Of a stretch of 64,000 bases of DNA, positions 35,049 to 43,913 are shown one piece after another. Within the stretch, counting starts at the first letter, position 1. The number at the start of each line of letters is the position of its first letter. The translations under genes were made by a program, and so were the position numbers. Location of the stretch: assembly GCF_029338515.1 (NCBI RefSeq), contig NZ_CP119988.1, forward strand, positions 310,001 to 374,000, in the 5' to 3' direction. Source of the stretch: Haloglomus litoreum (GTDB taxonomy: Archaea > Halobacteriota > Halobacteria > Halobacteriales > Haloarculaceae). Under the pieces are notes generated by a model. The model was given only the letters and a program-made list of their open reading frames with translations. It was not told the origin of the DNA and searched no databases.

Positions 35049-36613
35049 GCGCCGTCGACCCGACGCTGCTGGTCGCGCTGCCACTGCTGGCGAGCGTGGT
35101 GCCGCCGATGCTCGCGTTCGTCCGCGACCGCGCGGGCTGGCCGGTGGCGCTCGTGACGCTGCTCGCACAGACGGCGCTCGCCGCGACGCTGGCCGTCGAG
35201 GTCGTCACCCGTGGCCCCGTGGTCGTCGAGGTCGGGAACATCCCGGCCCCGTTCGGCATCCGGCTCGTCGTCGACGCGCTGTCGGCCCCGTTCGTCCTGC
35301 TGGTGGCGGTCGTCGCGCTCGCCGTGCTCGGGTACACCCGCGTCGCCGGCCCCCGCTCGGCGCCGTTCTACGGGCTCTACCTCCTGCTCGTCGCCGGCCT
35401 CACCGGGGTCTGTCTCACGGCCGACCTGTTCAACCTCTACGTCTTCCTCGAGATCAGCGGCCTCGCCTCGTACGCGCTGGTCGCGCGGAGTCCCGGCGGC
35501 GACGCCGCCGTCGCCGCGCTGCGCTACCTCCTGCTCGGCACGGTCGGTGCGTCGCTGTACCTGTTCGGCGTGGGGTACGCCTACCTCGCGACGGGGACCC
35601 TGTCGATGGCGGCGTTCGGGGCCAGGGTCGCCGGCTCGCCGGGGACGCTGGTGCTCGCGGCGTTCGCCCTCGTGGCGGCCGGGCTGGGCGTGAAGATGGC
35701 GCTCTACCCGCTGCACACCTGGAAACCGCCGGCGTACGCCGCCGCGCCGACCGGCGTGAGTGCGCTGCTGGCGGCACTGGCCTCGACCGTGGCCGCCTAC
35801 GCGCTCGCCCGCCTCCTCCTGTCGGCGTTCGGCGCGACCCTCCTCGAGCGGGTGCCGGCCGTCCGGACGCTGCTGCTGACGGCGGCCGTCGTCAGCATCG
35901 TCGCTGGCGCGTTGCTGGCCGCCCGCGAACCCGTCGTCCGCCGGCGGCTGGCCTACTCCTCGGTCTCGCAGTTCGGCATCGTTCTCGTGGGCGTCGCCCT
36001 GGCATCGTCGCCCGGCGTGACCGGGGCCGTCGTCCACCTCGTCGGCCACGCCGTCATGAAGGGCGGCGCCTTCCTCGCGGCCGGGCTCGTCGCGACGCAG
36101 TACGGTGCGGTCCGGGTCGACGACTACGCCGGGCTGGCACGGCGCGCGCCCGCAGTGAGCGCGGCGCTCGCCGTGCTGCTGCTGGGGCTCGTCGGCATCC
36201 CGCCGACGGTGGGGTTCGCCGGCAAGTTCTACGTCGCGCTGGCGGCCGCCGAGGCCGGCGCCTGGATCCCGCTGGCGGCGGTCGTCGCGAGCACGCTGTT
36301 CTCGCTGGCCTACCTGGCGCCGCTGCTCCAGCGGATGTACGTCGAGCCGCCCGCTCATCGACCCGACGCCGACGGCACCGCGGACGGTCACGGCGGCGAC
36401 GACCACGACGGCGGTGATACCGACGGCGCCCCGGCCGCGCCCGGCGACGGCGCGAGCGGGCCGGTGACCGCCGTGTCCACGGGCGAGCCGGGTACCGTCT
36501 CGGTCGGCATGGTCGCCGTCGTCGTCGCGGCGGGGGTCGCGACGGTGGTACTGGGCGCGGTCGCCCCGACCGTCGAGGCGCTGCTGGCGCCGTTCCTGGA
36601 GGTGGTGCTGTGA
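35045..36613 (+). CDS. mrpD: Mrp antiporter subunit D, first copy
   Basis: The 522-residue protein is a proton-translocating NuoL/M/N-type subunit with about 14 helices. LFNLYVFLEISGLASYALVA (about residues 129-148) holds the conserved Glu in the channel helix, VKMALYPLHTWKPPAYAAAP holds the Lys/His loop, and RRRLAYSSVSQFGIVLVGV contains a further conserved motif. It is the smallest of three D-type genes in a row and has a His/Asp-rich loop near the C-terminus (about 435-465). Confidence 0.9.
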   Translation: MSAVDPTLLVALPLLASVVPPMLAFVRDRAGWPVALVTLLAQTALAATLAVEVVTRGPVVVEVGNIPAPFGIRLVVDALSAPFVLLVAVVALAVLGYTRVAGPRSAPFYGLYLLLVAGLTGVCLTADLFNLYVFLEISGLASYALVARSPGGDAAVAALRYLLLGTVGASLYLFGVGYAYLATGTLSMAAFGARVAGSPGTLVLAAFALVAAGLGVKMALYPLHTWKPPAYAAAPTGVSALLAALASTVAAYALARLLLSAFGATLLERVPAVRTLLLTAAVVSIVAGALLAAREPVVRRRLAYSSVSQFGIVLVGVALASSPGVTGAVVHLVGHAVMKGGAFLAAGLVATQYGAVRVDDYAGLARRAPAVSAALAVLLLGLVGIPPTVGFAGKFYVALAAAEAGAWIPLAAVVASTLFSLAYLAPLLQRMYVEPPAHRPDADGTADGHGGDDHDGGDTDGAPAAPGDGASGPVTAVSTGEPGTVSVGMVAVVVAAGVATVVLGAVAPTVEALLAPFLEVVL

Positions 36614-38307
36614 CCGCCACGGCGAGCCTCCTGCCGCTGGCGGCGGTGCTGCTGCCGGCGCTCGCCGTCGGCCCCATCCTCGCCACGCGCCACCGGCCGA
36701 ACGTGCGCGAGGCGTGGACCTTCCTCGCCGGTGGCGGGACGCTCGTCCTCGCCGGACTGCTCGCACGGGCCGTGCTGGCGGGCGCCCGCCCGACGACCGA
36801 CCTCGGGACGTACGTCGGGGGGGTCGGGTTCGTCCTCCGGGTGGACCCGTTCGGCACGCTGTTCGGCCTGCTGGCGGCGACGCTGTGGCTCGTCACCAGC
36901 GTCTACAGCGTCGGCTACATGCGGGGGCTCGACGAGCACGGGCAGGGGCGCTACTTCGCCGCCTTCGCCGCCAGCATCGCCGCCACGCTCGGCGTCGCGT
37001 TCGCGGGCAACCTCCTGACCCTGTTCGTCGCCTACGAACTGCTGACGGTCGCCACGTACCCGCTCGTCGTCCACGCCGGCACCGACGACGCGCGCGCCGC
37101 CGGCCGCCAGTACCTCGCCTACACCCTGGCGGGTGGTGCTGCCGTCTTCGCGGGGCTCGTCCTGGTCTACCTGCTCGCGGGGTCGGTTGCGTTCGTCCCC
37201 GGCGGCCTGGCCGGCGTCGCGTCCGACCCGGCGCTGGCGCGGGTCGCGTTCGGCCTCCTCGTCCTCGGCTTCGGCGTCAAGACCGCCGTCGTCCCGCTGC
37301 ACACGTGGCTCCCGAACGCGATGGTGGCGCCGACGCCCGTCTCCGGGCTGCTCCACGCCGTCGCCGTCGTCAAGAGCGGCGCCTTCGGCCTCGGCCGGGT
37401 CGTCGCCTACGTGTTCGGTCCCGACGCGGTGACCGGCCTCGGGGTCGGCCTGCCGCTCGCCGTGCTCGCCGCGACGACGATGCTGTACGCCGGCGTGCTG
37501 GCGCTCCGGCGCGAGAAACTGAAGCAGGCGCTCGCCTACTCGACTGTGTCCCAGCTCTCGTACATCGCGCTGGGGTTCGCCCTCGCCGGGCGGCTGTCGA
37601 CGTTCGGCGCGATCCTGCACATCCCCGCCCACGCGTTCATGAAGATCACCCTCTTCTTCGTCGCCGGCCTCGTCTACGTCGAGACCGGCGCGACCTACCG
37701 CGACGAACTCGCCGGCATCGCCCGTCGGCTCCCGGTGACGATGACCGCGTTCGCCGTCGCCGCCGCCGGACTGGCCGGGTTCCCGCTGGTGGCGGGCTTC
37801 GTCAGCAAGTGGTACATGGTGCTGGGCGCGCTGGCGACCGACCCCGGCTTCGGCGCCGTCTACCTGCTGGCGGGGGGGCTGAAGCTGCTGCTGTTCTGGC
37901 CCATCGTCGCGTCGGCCTTCTTCACCGACCCCGAGGAGGCCGAGGACCCCGCCCACGACGCCGCCGCGGCGCCGCACGGTGGCGCCCCGGTCGCGTCGGA
38001 CGGCGGGTCGGCCACCCCGGGCGACGGCACAGACGGGCCGGCCGAGGCCCCCGGCGACGGCACGAGCGGACCGAGCGGCGACCTGGGTGGTGACGACCCC
38101 GCTGGCGACGACTACCACGCGGGCCACGGGTCGCTGCCGCCGGCCGGCGGCTGGACCCGGCCGGCGTCGTTCCGCGAGGCGCCGCCCGCCCTGCTCGGCC
38201 CGGTGGTGGCCGTCGCCGTCGGCGCGGTCGTCCTCGGCGTTGTGCCCGACTGGCTCCCGCTGTGGGACCTCGCGGAGGCGACAGTGGCGGAGGTGTTCGG
38301 GCCGTGA
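36610..38307 (+). CDS. Mrp antiporter subunit D, second copy (NuoL-like)
   Basis: The 565-residue protein has VYSVGYMRGLDEHGQGRYFA (about residues 98-117), then LLTLFVAYELLTVATYPLVV with the key Glu and VKTAVVPLHTWLPNAMVAPT. YSVGYM is typical of NuoL/MrpA-like subunits, so this gene may replace the N-terminal part of MrpA. A very hydrophilic Asp/Gly/His-rich loop lies at about 435-520. It overlaps both neighbours by a few bases. Confidence 0.88.
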   Translation: MTATASLLPLAAVLLPALAVGPILATRHRPNVREAWTFLAGGGTLVLAGLLARAVLAGARPTTDLGTYVGGVGFVLRVDPFGTLFGLLAATLWLVTSVYSVGYMRGLDEHGQGRYFAAFAASIAATLGVAFAGNLLTLFVAYELLTVATYPLVVHAGTDDARAAGRQYLAYTLAGGAAVFAGLVLVYLLAGSVAFVPGGLAGVASDPALARVAFGLLVLGFGVKTAVVPLHTWLPNAMVAPTPVSGLLHAVAVVKSGAFGLGRVVAYVFGPDAVTGLGVGLPLAVLAATTMLYAGVLALRREKLKQALAYSTVSQLSYIALGFALAGRLSTFGAILHIPAHAFMKITLFFVAGLVYVETGATYRDELAGIARRLPVTMTAFAVAAAGLAGFPLVAGFVSKWYMVLGALATDPGFGAVYLLAGGLKLLLFWPIVASAFFTDPEEAEDPAHDAAAAPHGGAPVASDGGSATPGDGTDGPAEAPGDGTSGPSGDLGGDDPAGDDYHAGHGSLPPAGGWTRPASFREAPPALLGPVVAVAVGAVVLGVVPDWLPLWDLAEATVAEVFGP

Positions 38308-40046
38308 TGGGGGCCCCGCTCGGCACGACGGCCCCGGCCGCGCCGCTCACCGCGCTCCCGCCGGCACTCCTCGTCCTGGCGGCGGCGGTCGTCGTCGCCG
38401 TGGTCCCGCGCCGGGCCGGCACCGCCGTCGGCGCGCTCGCGGCCGCCGCGGTCGTCCCGTGGGTGCTGACCGTCCCGGCCGGCGACCACCTCCGGACGAC
38501 GCTGTTCGGCTTCGATGCCGTCCTGTTCGCGGTGGACGGGACCGCGCGCGTCGTCGCGCTCGCGCTGGGCCTCGTGACGACGGCGGGGGTGCTGTACGCC
38601 CACGACTCCGGCACGACGCGTCGCGAGCTGGCGACCCTGCTCGGCTACGTCGGCGCGGGCCTCGGCGCGGTGTTCGCGGGCGACTGGCTCTCGCTGGTCG
38701 TCTGGTGGGAGCTGCTGGCGGTCGGCGGGACGCTGCTGCTGTGGCGCTCGCCGTCCGCCGATGGCCGGGCGGCGGGCTACCGCTACGCCGTCTACCACCA
38801 GGTCGGGGGCGCGCTGCTCGTGGCGGGGGTGTTGCTCCACTACACCGCCGCCGGGTCGTTCCTGTACGAGGGTGGCATCACGGCCGGCCTGCCGCGGCTG
38901 CTCGCGGTGCTGGGCGTGGGACTCAACGTCGGGTTCATCGGCCTCCACGTCTGGCTCCCGGACAGCTACCCGCGGGCGGGTGTCGCCGTCTCGGTCGTCC
39001 TCTGTGGCGTCACGACGAAGGTCGCCGTCTACGCGCTGCTCCGTGTCGTCCCCGGCCGGAGCCTCGCGCTGGCGTGGGCCGGCGCCGCCATGCTCGCCGT
39101 CGGGGTGACGCTGGCGGTCCTCCAGACGGAGACCCGGCGACTGCTCACCTACCACATCGTCTCGCAGGTGGGGTACATGGTGGCCGGCGTCGGCCTCGCC
39201 TCGCCGCTCGGGACCGGGGGCGCGCTCGCCCACCTGCTCAACAACGTCCTCTACAAGTCGCTGCTGTTCATGGTGGCCGGCGTCGTCCTGCTCCGGACCG
39301 GCGAGGAGCGGTTGAAGAAGCTCGGCGGACTCGGCCGGGCGATGCCCGCCACCGCGGCCGCGTTCACCGTCGCCGCGCTCGCCATCACCGGCATCCCCGG
39401 GTTCTCCGGGTTCGTCAGCAAGGGGATGGTCATCGGCGCCGCCGACGCGCCGGGGACCCGACTGCTCTGGTGGGTGCTGCTGGTCGGCGGCGTCGGGACG
39501 GTCGTCTCGTTCACGAAGTTCGGCTACTACGCGTTCGTCCGGAGCGCCGACCACGCCGCCGTCGAGCCCGACGGGACCGCCGCCCCGGGCCACCTCGCCG
39601 CGTTCGCCATCGTCGGCGTGCCGTGCGTCGTCTTCGGGGTCGCCCCGGAGCTGTTGCTGGGGCTGCTCCCGACCGGCGCGTCGTCGGCGAAGGTGTTCGC
39701 GGTATCGCAGTTCGAGAAGGCGGGTGCCACGCTCCTCGCCGGGCTGGTCGTGTTCGCGCTGGTGAAGCGGCCGCTCGGACGGCTCCCGGCCGCGCCCGAC
39801 CTCGACTCGCTCTACCACCCCGCCGGCGCGCGGCTCCGCGACGGCGTCGCCCGCCGCACGGACGAGGCGGCCGGGTGGCTGCTGACCCGGGGCGAGCGGG
39901 TGGTCGCGGCGCTCGCTCGCGTCGCCGACGGGGGCCGTGGGCCGTCGAGTGCCGCCCGGCTCGGGCTCCCCACGGACCCGTTCGGCCGGGGGGTCCTCCT
40001 GCTCGCGGCGGTCGCGGCGGTCGCCGTGGCGGTGGCGGTGCTGTGA
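38307..40046 (+). CDS. Mrp antiporter subunit D, third copy
   Basis: The 579-residue protein has the D-type elements in order: WLSLVVWWELLAVGGTLLLW with the Glu (about residues 129-148), FIGLHVWLPDSYPRAG, and RLLTYHIVSQVGYMVAGVG. The usual Lys of the first loop (VKT..PLH) is not kept: here it reads NVGFIGLHVWLPD. It is therefore the most divergent of the three and may have a changed ion path. The start overlaps the previous stop (TGATG). It ends the Mrp operon. Confidence 0.87.
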   Translation: MGAPLGTTAPAAPLTALPPALLVLAAAVVVAVVPRRAGTAVGALAAAAVVPWVLTVPAGDHLRTTLFGFDAVLFAVDGTARVVALALGLVTTAGVLYAHDSGTTRRELATLLGYVGAGLGAVFAGDWLSLVVWWELLAVGGTLLLWRSPSADGRAAGYRYAVYHQVGGALLVAGVLLHYTAAGSFLYEGGITAGLPRLLAVLGVGLNVGFIGLHVWLPDSYPRAGVAVSVVLCGVTTKVAVYALLRVVPGRSLALAWAGAAMLAVGVTLAVLQTETRRLLTYHIVSQVGYMVAGVGLASPLGTGGALAHLLNNVLYKSLLFMVAGVVLLRTGEERLKKLGGLGRAMPATAAAFTVAALAITGIPGFSGFVSKGMVIGAADAPGTRLLWWVLLVGGVGTVVSFTKFGYYAFVRSADHAAVEPDGTAAPGHLAAFAIVGVPCVVFGVAPELLLGLLPTGASSAKVFAVSQFEKAGATLLAGLVVFALVKRPLGRLPAAPDLDSLYHPAGARLRDGVARRTDEAAGWLLTRGERVVAALARVADGGRGPSSAARLGLPTDPFGRGVLLLAAVAAVAVAVAVL

Positions 40047-40092
40047 GTCGTCTCCCCCACGTGTTTTTGTCGACCCGCGGTGACACGTCGGT

Positions 40093-40488
40093 ATGCCTCG
40101 CCGACCCGACTACGACGGGTTCGTCGACTGGCTCCGGGAGTCGTTCGACGACGACCTCCGCTGGACCGCCAGCTTCGACCACGAGACGTTCGACTACGAC
40201 GTCCACCACGTCCGTCAGGACCTGAAGACGGAGTTGACCGGCCATCAGCTCGACACCATCATCCACCGCTCCATCGCGCTGTTCAACCGCGACCGCGTCG
40301 ACGACGTGTACTTCCACCTCGGCGACGCGGAGGCGCTGGTCGCCCAGCACGAACGCGCGGTCGCCGTCCACCTCTACCTCGACGCCGAGCGGGCCGTGGT
40401 CGTGATGCTCGAGAAGGGCGCCGAGGTCACCCTGCCGACGTTCCCGGCGGAGTGCCTGGAGCGACTGGGCGTCGAGGCGGACGGATGA
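40093..40488 (+). CDS. Uncharacterised haloarchaeal protein upstream of KhtT-like gene
   Basis: The 131-residue soluble, acidic protein starts RPDYDGFVDWLRESFDDDLR and has DYDVHHVRQDLKTELTG, then HLGDAEALVAQHERAVAVHLYLD. It has no known domain that I can name and no membrane segment. It ends in an ATGA overlap with the KhtT-like gene and so probably works with it. A run of five T at 40064-40068, about 27 nt upstream, could be its promoter box or a terminator of the Mrp operon. Confidence 0.75.
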   Translation: MPRRPDYDGFVDWLRESFDDDLRWTASFDHETFDYDVHHVRQDLKTELTGHQLDTIIHRSIALFNRDRVDDVYFHLGDAEALVAQHERAVAVHLYLDAERAVVVMLEKGAEVTLPTFPAECLERLGVEADG

Positions 40489-40967
40489 GGGTCTTCGACA
40501 CGCAGCTCCCCGGCGTCGGCGAGCGGTTCACGGTGCGCTTCGGCCACGGTGGCGAGCTCGTCGTCCTCGTCCGGAACCAGGGCGGGCGGGAGGTGTTCTG
40601 GCGCGGGGACGCCGACGGCGACAGCGAGGAGCTGTTCGAACTCACGGAGCGTCAGGCCCGGAAACTGGCGGAGATCTTCGACGGCACCTACTTCCAGCCG
40701 GTCGACGAGGACGTCGAGTCCGTGCTGGAGGACGCCGTCGTCGAGTGGGTCGAGGTCGACGCCGACGCGCCGCTGGCCGGCCGCACGCTGGGCGAGGCCG
40801 ACGTCCGCCGCCGGACGGGCGTGACGGTGCTGGCGGTCCAGCGCGGCCAGCGGACCCACGCAAACCCGGACGCCTCCTTCGGCGTCCGGGCCGGCGACGT
40901 GCTGGTCGCGGTCGGCGAGCCGGACGCGCACGACGACCTGGAGGCGTACCTGGCGGGCGGCGACTGA
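40485..40967 (+). CDS. KhtT-like K+/H+ antiporter regulatory subunit (RCK_C)
   Basis: The 160-residue protein matches KhtT in two parts. The N-terminal domain has TQLPGVGERFTVRF and FELTERQARKLAEIFDGTY (about residues 5-75). The C-terminal TrkA-C/RCK_C domain (about 85-158) has VEVDADAPLAGRTLGEADV and FGVRAGDVLVAVGEPDAH. KhtT regulates the KhtU K+/H+ antiporter and in bacteria its RCK_C domain can bind c-di-AMP. KhtU is not present here. Instead a CaCA exchanger starts three bases after its stop. Confidence 0.85.
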   Translation: MRVFDTQLPGVGERFTVRFGHGGELVVLVRNQGGREVFWRGDADGDSEELFELTERQARKLAEIFDGTYFQPVDEDVESVLEDAVVEWVEVDADAPLAGRTLGEADVRRRTGVTVLAVQRGQRTHANPDASFGVRAGDVLVAVGEPDAHDDLEAYLAGGD

Positions 40968-40970
40968 CCC

Positions 40971-41951
40971 GTGGCGGCCGACGCTGCCCTCGTTGCCGAC
41001 GTCCTCGGGGTCGGCGCGGCGGTGGTCGCGCTGTGGGTCGGGGCGCTCCTGTTCGTCCGTGGCGCGGCCGGACTCGCGGCGGCCGTCGGTGTCCCGCCGC
41101 TCGTCGTCGGGCTGACGGTCGTCGGCTTCGGTACCTCGGCGCCCGAACTCGTCACCTCCGTCGACGCCGCGCTCGTCGGCCGGCCGGACGTGGCCGTCGG
41201 CAACGTCGTCGGCTCGAACCTGTTCAACTTCGGCATCGTCCTCGGCGGAGTCCTCCTACTCGGTGCGGTGCCGGTCGCCGAGAGCCTCCGCCGCCGCGAC
41301 GGCCCGGCGGTCGTCATCGCGACGGTCGCACTGGCACTCGTTCTGGCGGACCTGCGGCTGACCCGGCCCGAGGGGCTGGCGCTACTCGCCCTGTTCGTGG
41401 GTTACCTCGCCGTCCTGCTCCGGGGGACGCTCCGCGAGGCCGGTGCCACCGCCGAGGCGCGGGCGCTCGACTCGGCGATGCCCGATGCCTCCGGGCGCGT
41501 CGGGCTGCTGGTGCGTGTCGTCGTCGGCCTCGGACTGATCCTGTTCGGCGCGGATCTGCTGGTCCGGTCGGCGGTCGACCTGGCGCGACTGGCGGGGCTC
41601 TCGGAGTGGGTCATCGGTGAGACGGTCGTGGCGGCGGGCACCTCCGCGCCCGAGATTGCGGCCTCGCTCGTCGCCGCGCGCCGGGGGCTCGGCGACGTGG
41701 CCGTCGGCAACCTCGTCGGCAGCAACGTCTTCAACGGGCTGGTCGTGCTCGGCGCGGCCGGCCTCGTCGCGCCGGCGACCGTCACCCCGGCGGCGATTCC
41801 GACGGTCGTCTGGCTGGTCGGCCTCACACTGGTGGTGGCGGGCTTCCTCTGGACCGGCAGCCGCTTCGCCCGCGCGGAGGGTGTCGTCTGTCTGCTCGCC
41901 AACGGCGGCCGCTGGGTGCTGGATCTGCTCGGTCGCGGCGTGGCGGGCTGA
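40971..41951 (+). CDS. Sodium/calcium exchanger, CaCA family (second copy)
   Basis: The 326-residue membrane protein has both alpha repeats: FGTSAPELVTSVDAALVG with NVVGSNLFNFGIVLG (about residues 56-97), and AGTSAPEIAASLVAARRG with NLVGSNVFNGLVVLG (about 222-262). It lacks the long acidic loop of the copy at 29611-30642 and has a short linker instead. The GTG start is three bases after the stop of the KhtT-like gene, so the two are coupled. It presumably exchanges Na+ for Ca2+ and may be controlled by the KhtT-like protein (inference). Confidence 0.88.
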   Translation: MAADAALVADVLGVGAAVVALWVGALLFVRGAAGLAAAVGVPPLVVGLTVVGFGTSAPELVTSVDAALVGRPDVAVGNVVGSNLFNFGIVLGGVLLLGAVPVAESLRRRDGPAVVIATVALALVLADLRLTRPEGLALLALFVGYLAVLLRGTLREAGATAEARALDSAMPDASGRVGLLVRVVVGLGLILFGADLLVRSAVDLARLAGLSEWVIGETVVAAGTSAPEIAASLVAARRGLGDVAVGNLVGSNVFNGLVVLGAAGLVAPATVTPAAIPTVVWLVGLTLVVAGFLWTGSRFARAEGVVCLLANGGRWVLDLLGRGVAG

Positions 41952-41952
41952 C

Positions 41953-42492
41953 TCAGTCGGCCCTCGGTGGCTCCTCGTAGTCGTCCGTGTACGGCTCCTC
42001 GATGTCGGTGTCGCCGCCGAGCGCGGTGCCGAGCGAGCGCGTCAGCAGGTCGAACGGGACGACCAGCGGGAGCAGCGCCCGCTCGACCAGCCGGATGGGT
42101 CGGGCGACGATGGGTGCGTACCGCTCGGCGTTGCCAAGGCCGAACGACTTCGGGACGATCTCGCCGAAGACGAGGACGACCGACCCCGCGAGCAGGGTCG
42201 TCGCGGCCACCGCGACGCCGCCGGAAACGTACTGGGCCAGCAGGACGGTCACGATGCTCGACAGCGCCACGTTGACGAGGTTGTTCCCGACGAGCAGCGT
42301 CACGAGCAGCCGGTGTGGGTTCTCGCGCAGTCGGGCCAGCGCGCGGGCGTCGCCGTCGCCCGTGGCGGCGCGCTCGTCGATCCACTCGGGCGACAGCGAG
42401 AAGACGGCGATCTCGCTGCTGGAGAAGAAGGCACTCAACGCGAGGAGCACGACGATACTCGCGACACCGACGACGACGAAGGACCCGACCAT
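41953..42492 (-). CDS. DUF21/CNNM-type transmembrane protein without CBS domains
   Basis: The 179-residue protein contains the DUF21 membrane domain with FFSSSEIAVFSLSPEWIDE at the N-terminus, HRLLVTLLVGNNLVNVALSS in the second helix region and VLVFGEIVPKSFGLGNAERY before the last helix. CNNM/CorC proteins normally continue with two CBS domains and a CorC_HlyC domain. This gene stops after the membrane part, just short of where CBS would begin, with an acidic tail. It could be a short family member or one half of a split pair. Confidence 0.82.
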   Translation of the reverse strand: MVGSFVVVGVASIVVLLALSAFFSSSEIAVFSLSPEWIDERAATGDGDARALARLRENPHRLLVTLLVGNNLVNVALSSIVTVLLAQYVSGGVAVAATTLLAGSVVLVFGEIVPKSFGLGNAERYAPIVARPIRLVERALLPLVVPFDLLTRSLGTALGGDTDIEEPYTDDYEEPPRAD

Positions 42493-42585
42493 ACGCGGCG
42501 GTCACCCGCCGGGCACAAGAACCGCCCGGCGTCGGGCCGCCCGCCGCGGGTCAATCCCTAAGTCACCGCCGGCCGGAGGGCCGGT

Positions 42586-42771
42586 ATGGATATCGACCTG
42601 GACGATATCGCGGGCGACGGCGGCAACAAGCTCAAGACCAGCCTCCCGGGCGTCGAGGTGACGACGCAACTGGGTGACGCCGACGCGGAGGAGCTCGAGG
42701 CGCTCCACCGCCGACAGCTGGAGCTGGCGCTGGAGCACGCCGAGGAGGCGAAGGAAGCGACCCGGATGTAG
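42586..42771 (+). CDS. Small acidic hypothetical protein
   Basis: The 61-residue protein has LKTSLPGVEVTTQLGDADAEE and then a C-terminal charged helix LHRRQLELALEHAEEAKEAT. It has no known domain. CCCTAAG about 28 nt upstream is consistent with a leaderless start. It looks like a genuine small protein because the halophilic acidic bias is strong and the frame fills the gap between two genes. Confidence 0.55.
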   Translation: MDIDLDDIAGDGGNKLKTSLPGVEVTTQLGDADAEELEALHRRQLELALEHAEEAKEATRM

Positions 42772-42846
42772 CACCGGCCGTGGCCACACGTCTCCTTCTG
42801 TCCGGTGCGGGGAGCGGTTAAGTCGCTCCGCCCGGGAGGTCCGGGT

Positions 42847-43704
42847 ATGTACGAGCACATCCTCGTCGCGACCGACGGGAGCGACCGGACCCGGGGCGCC
42901 GTCGCGCACGCCCTCGGGGTGGCCGAGCGGTACGGTGCGACCGTCCACGCGCTGTACGTGGTCGACAGCCGGGCACTCACTATCGACGAGGACGGGTTCG
43001 GGGACTACGACCAGCTCGTGACCGCGCTCGAGGAGCGCGGCGAGCGTGCGACCGAGAGCATCGCCCAGCAGGCCGAGGCGCGCGGGCTCGCGACCAGAAC
43101 CGCCGTCGCGCACGGGACGCCCGCCCGGGGCATCCGCCAGTACGCCGACGACCACGAGATCGACCTCATCGCGATGGGAACGCAGGGCCGGACCGGGCTG
43201 GCGCGGTACGTCCTCGGTAGCGTCTCCGAGTCCGTCCTCCGGAAGGCGGACCAGCCCGTCCTCACGGTGAACCGCGCGGCGACCACGGTCGACCCCTCGT
43301 ACGACCGGATCCTCCTCCCGACCGACGGGAGCGGCCACGCCGGACGGGTCGCGGACCACGCCTTCGACATCGCGGCCCGGTACGACGCGACCGTCCACGC
43401 GCTGTCGGTCATCGACGAGAACCTGATCCGGTCGCCCGACCTCCTGGCCACCCTGGAACGCGAGTCCGACGCGGCGCTGACGGCCGCCCGGGAGCGCGGC
43501 GAGGCGGCCGGCGTGGACGTCGTGGCCAGGGTCTGGCGCGGCGCGCCATACGATTGCATCACGACGTACGCCAGCGAGCGGGACATCGACCTCGTGACGA
43601 TGGGTGCACACGGGAAGCGCGGCCTCCACCGCTTCCTCACGCAGAACACGGCCGAGCGTGTCGTCAGGCGCGCCCCCTGTCCGGTCTGGACGCTCCGGCG
43701 CTGA
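42847..43704 (+). CDS. Universal stress protein, tandem domains
   Basis: The 285-residue protein holds two UspA domains. The first (1-146) starts YEHILVATDGSDRTRGA and ends in the ATP loop MGTQGRTGLARYVLGSVSES, a full G-2x-G-9x-G-S match. The second (147-285) starts YDRILLPTDGSGHAGRV and ends MGAHGKRGLHRFLTQNTAE, which lacks the final Gly-Ser. The first domain probably binds ATP and the second does not. CGGTTAAG at about 42813-42820 supports the ATG at 42847. Confidence 0.92.
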   Translation: MYEHILVATDGSDRTRGAVAHALGVAERYGATVHALYVVDSRALTIDEDGFGDYDQLVTALEERGERATESIAQQAEARGLATRTAVAHGTPARGIRQYADDHEIDLIAMGTQGRTGLARYVLGSVSESVLRKADQPVLTVNRAATTVDPSYDRILLPTDGSGHAGRVADHAFDIAARYDATVHALSVIDENLIRSPDLLATLERESDAALTAARERGEAAGVDVVARVWRGAPYDCITTYASERDIDLVTMGAHGKRGLHRFLTQNTAERVVRRAPCPVWTLRR

Positions 43705-43913
43705 CGGGGAAGCGGCGGCTTTTCCCGTCGGCGCTCCAAGCGGCCGGTGGCGGCGATGATGACGGTTACCCCCACCGAGCCCCGTGTGACGATGACTCTC
43801 AACTGAGCCGCCATCTTCACGAGACGACGGCCCCGCATCACCGGCAGAAATCCTATACTACGACCACCGACACACCTCGTCATGCCGAGCACCGCCACCA
43901 CCGGGACGGAGCC

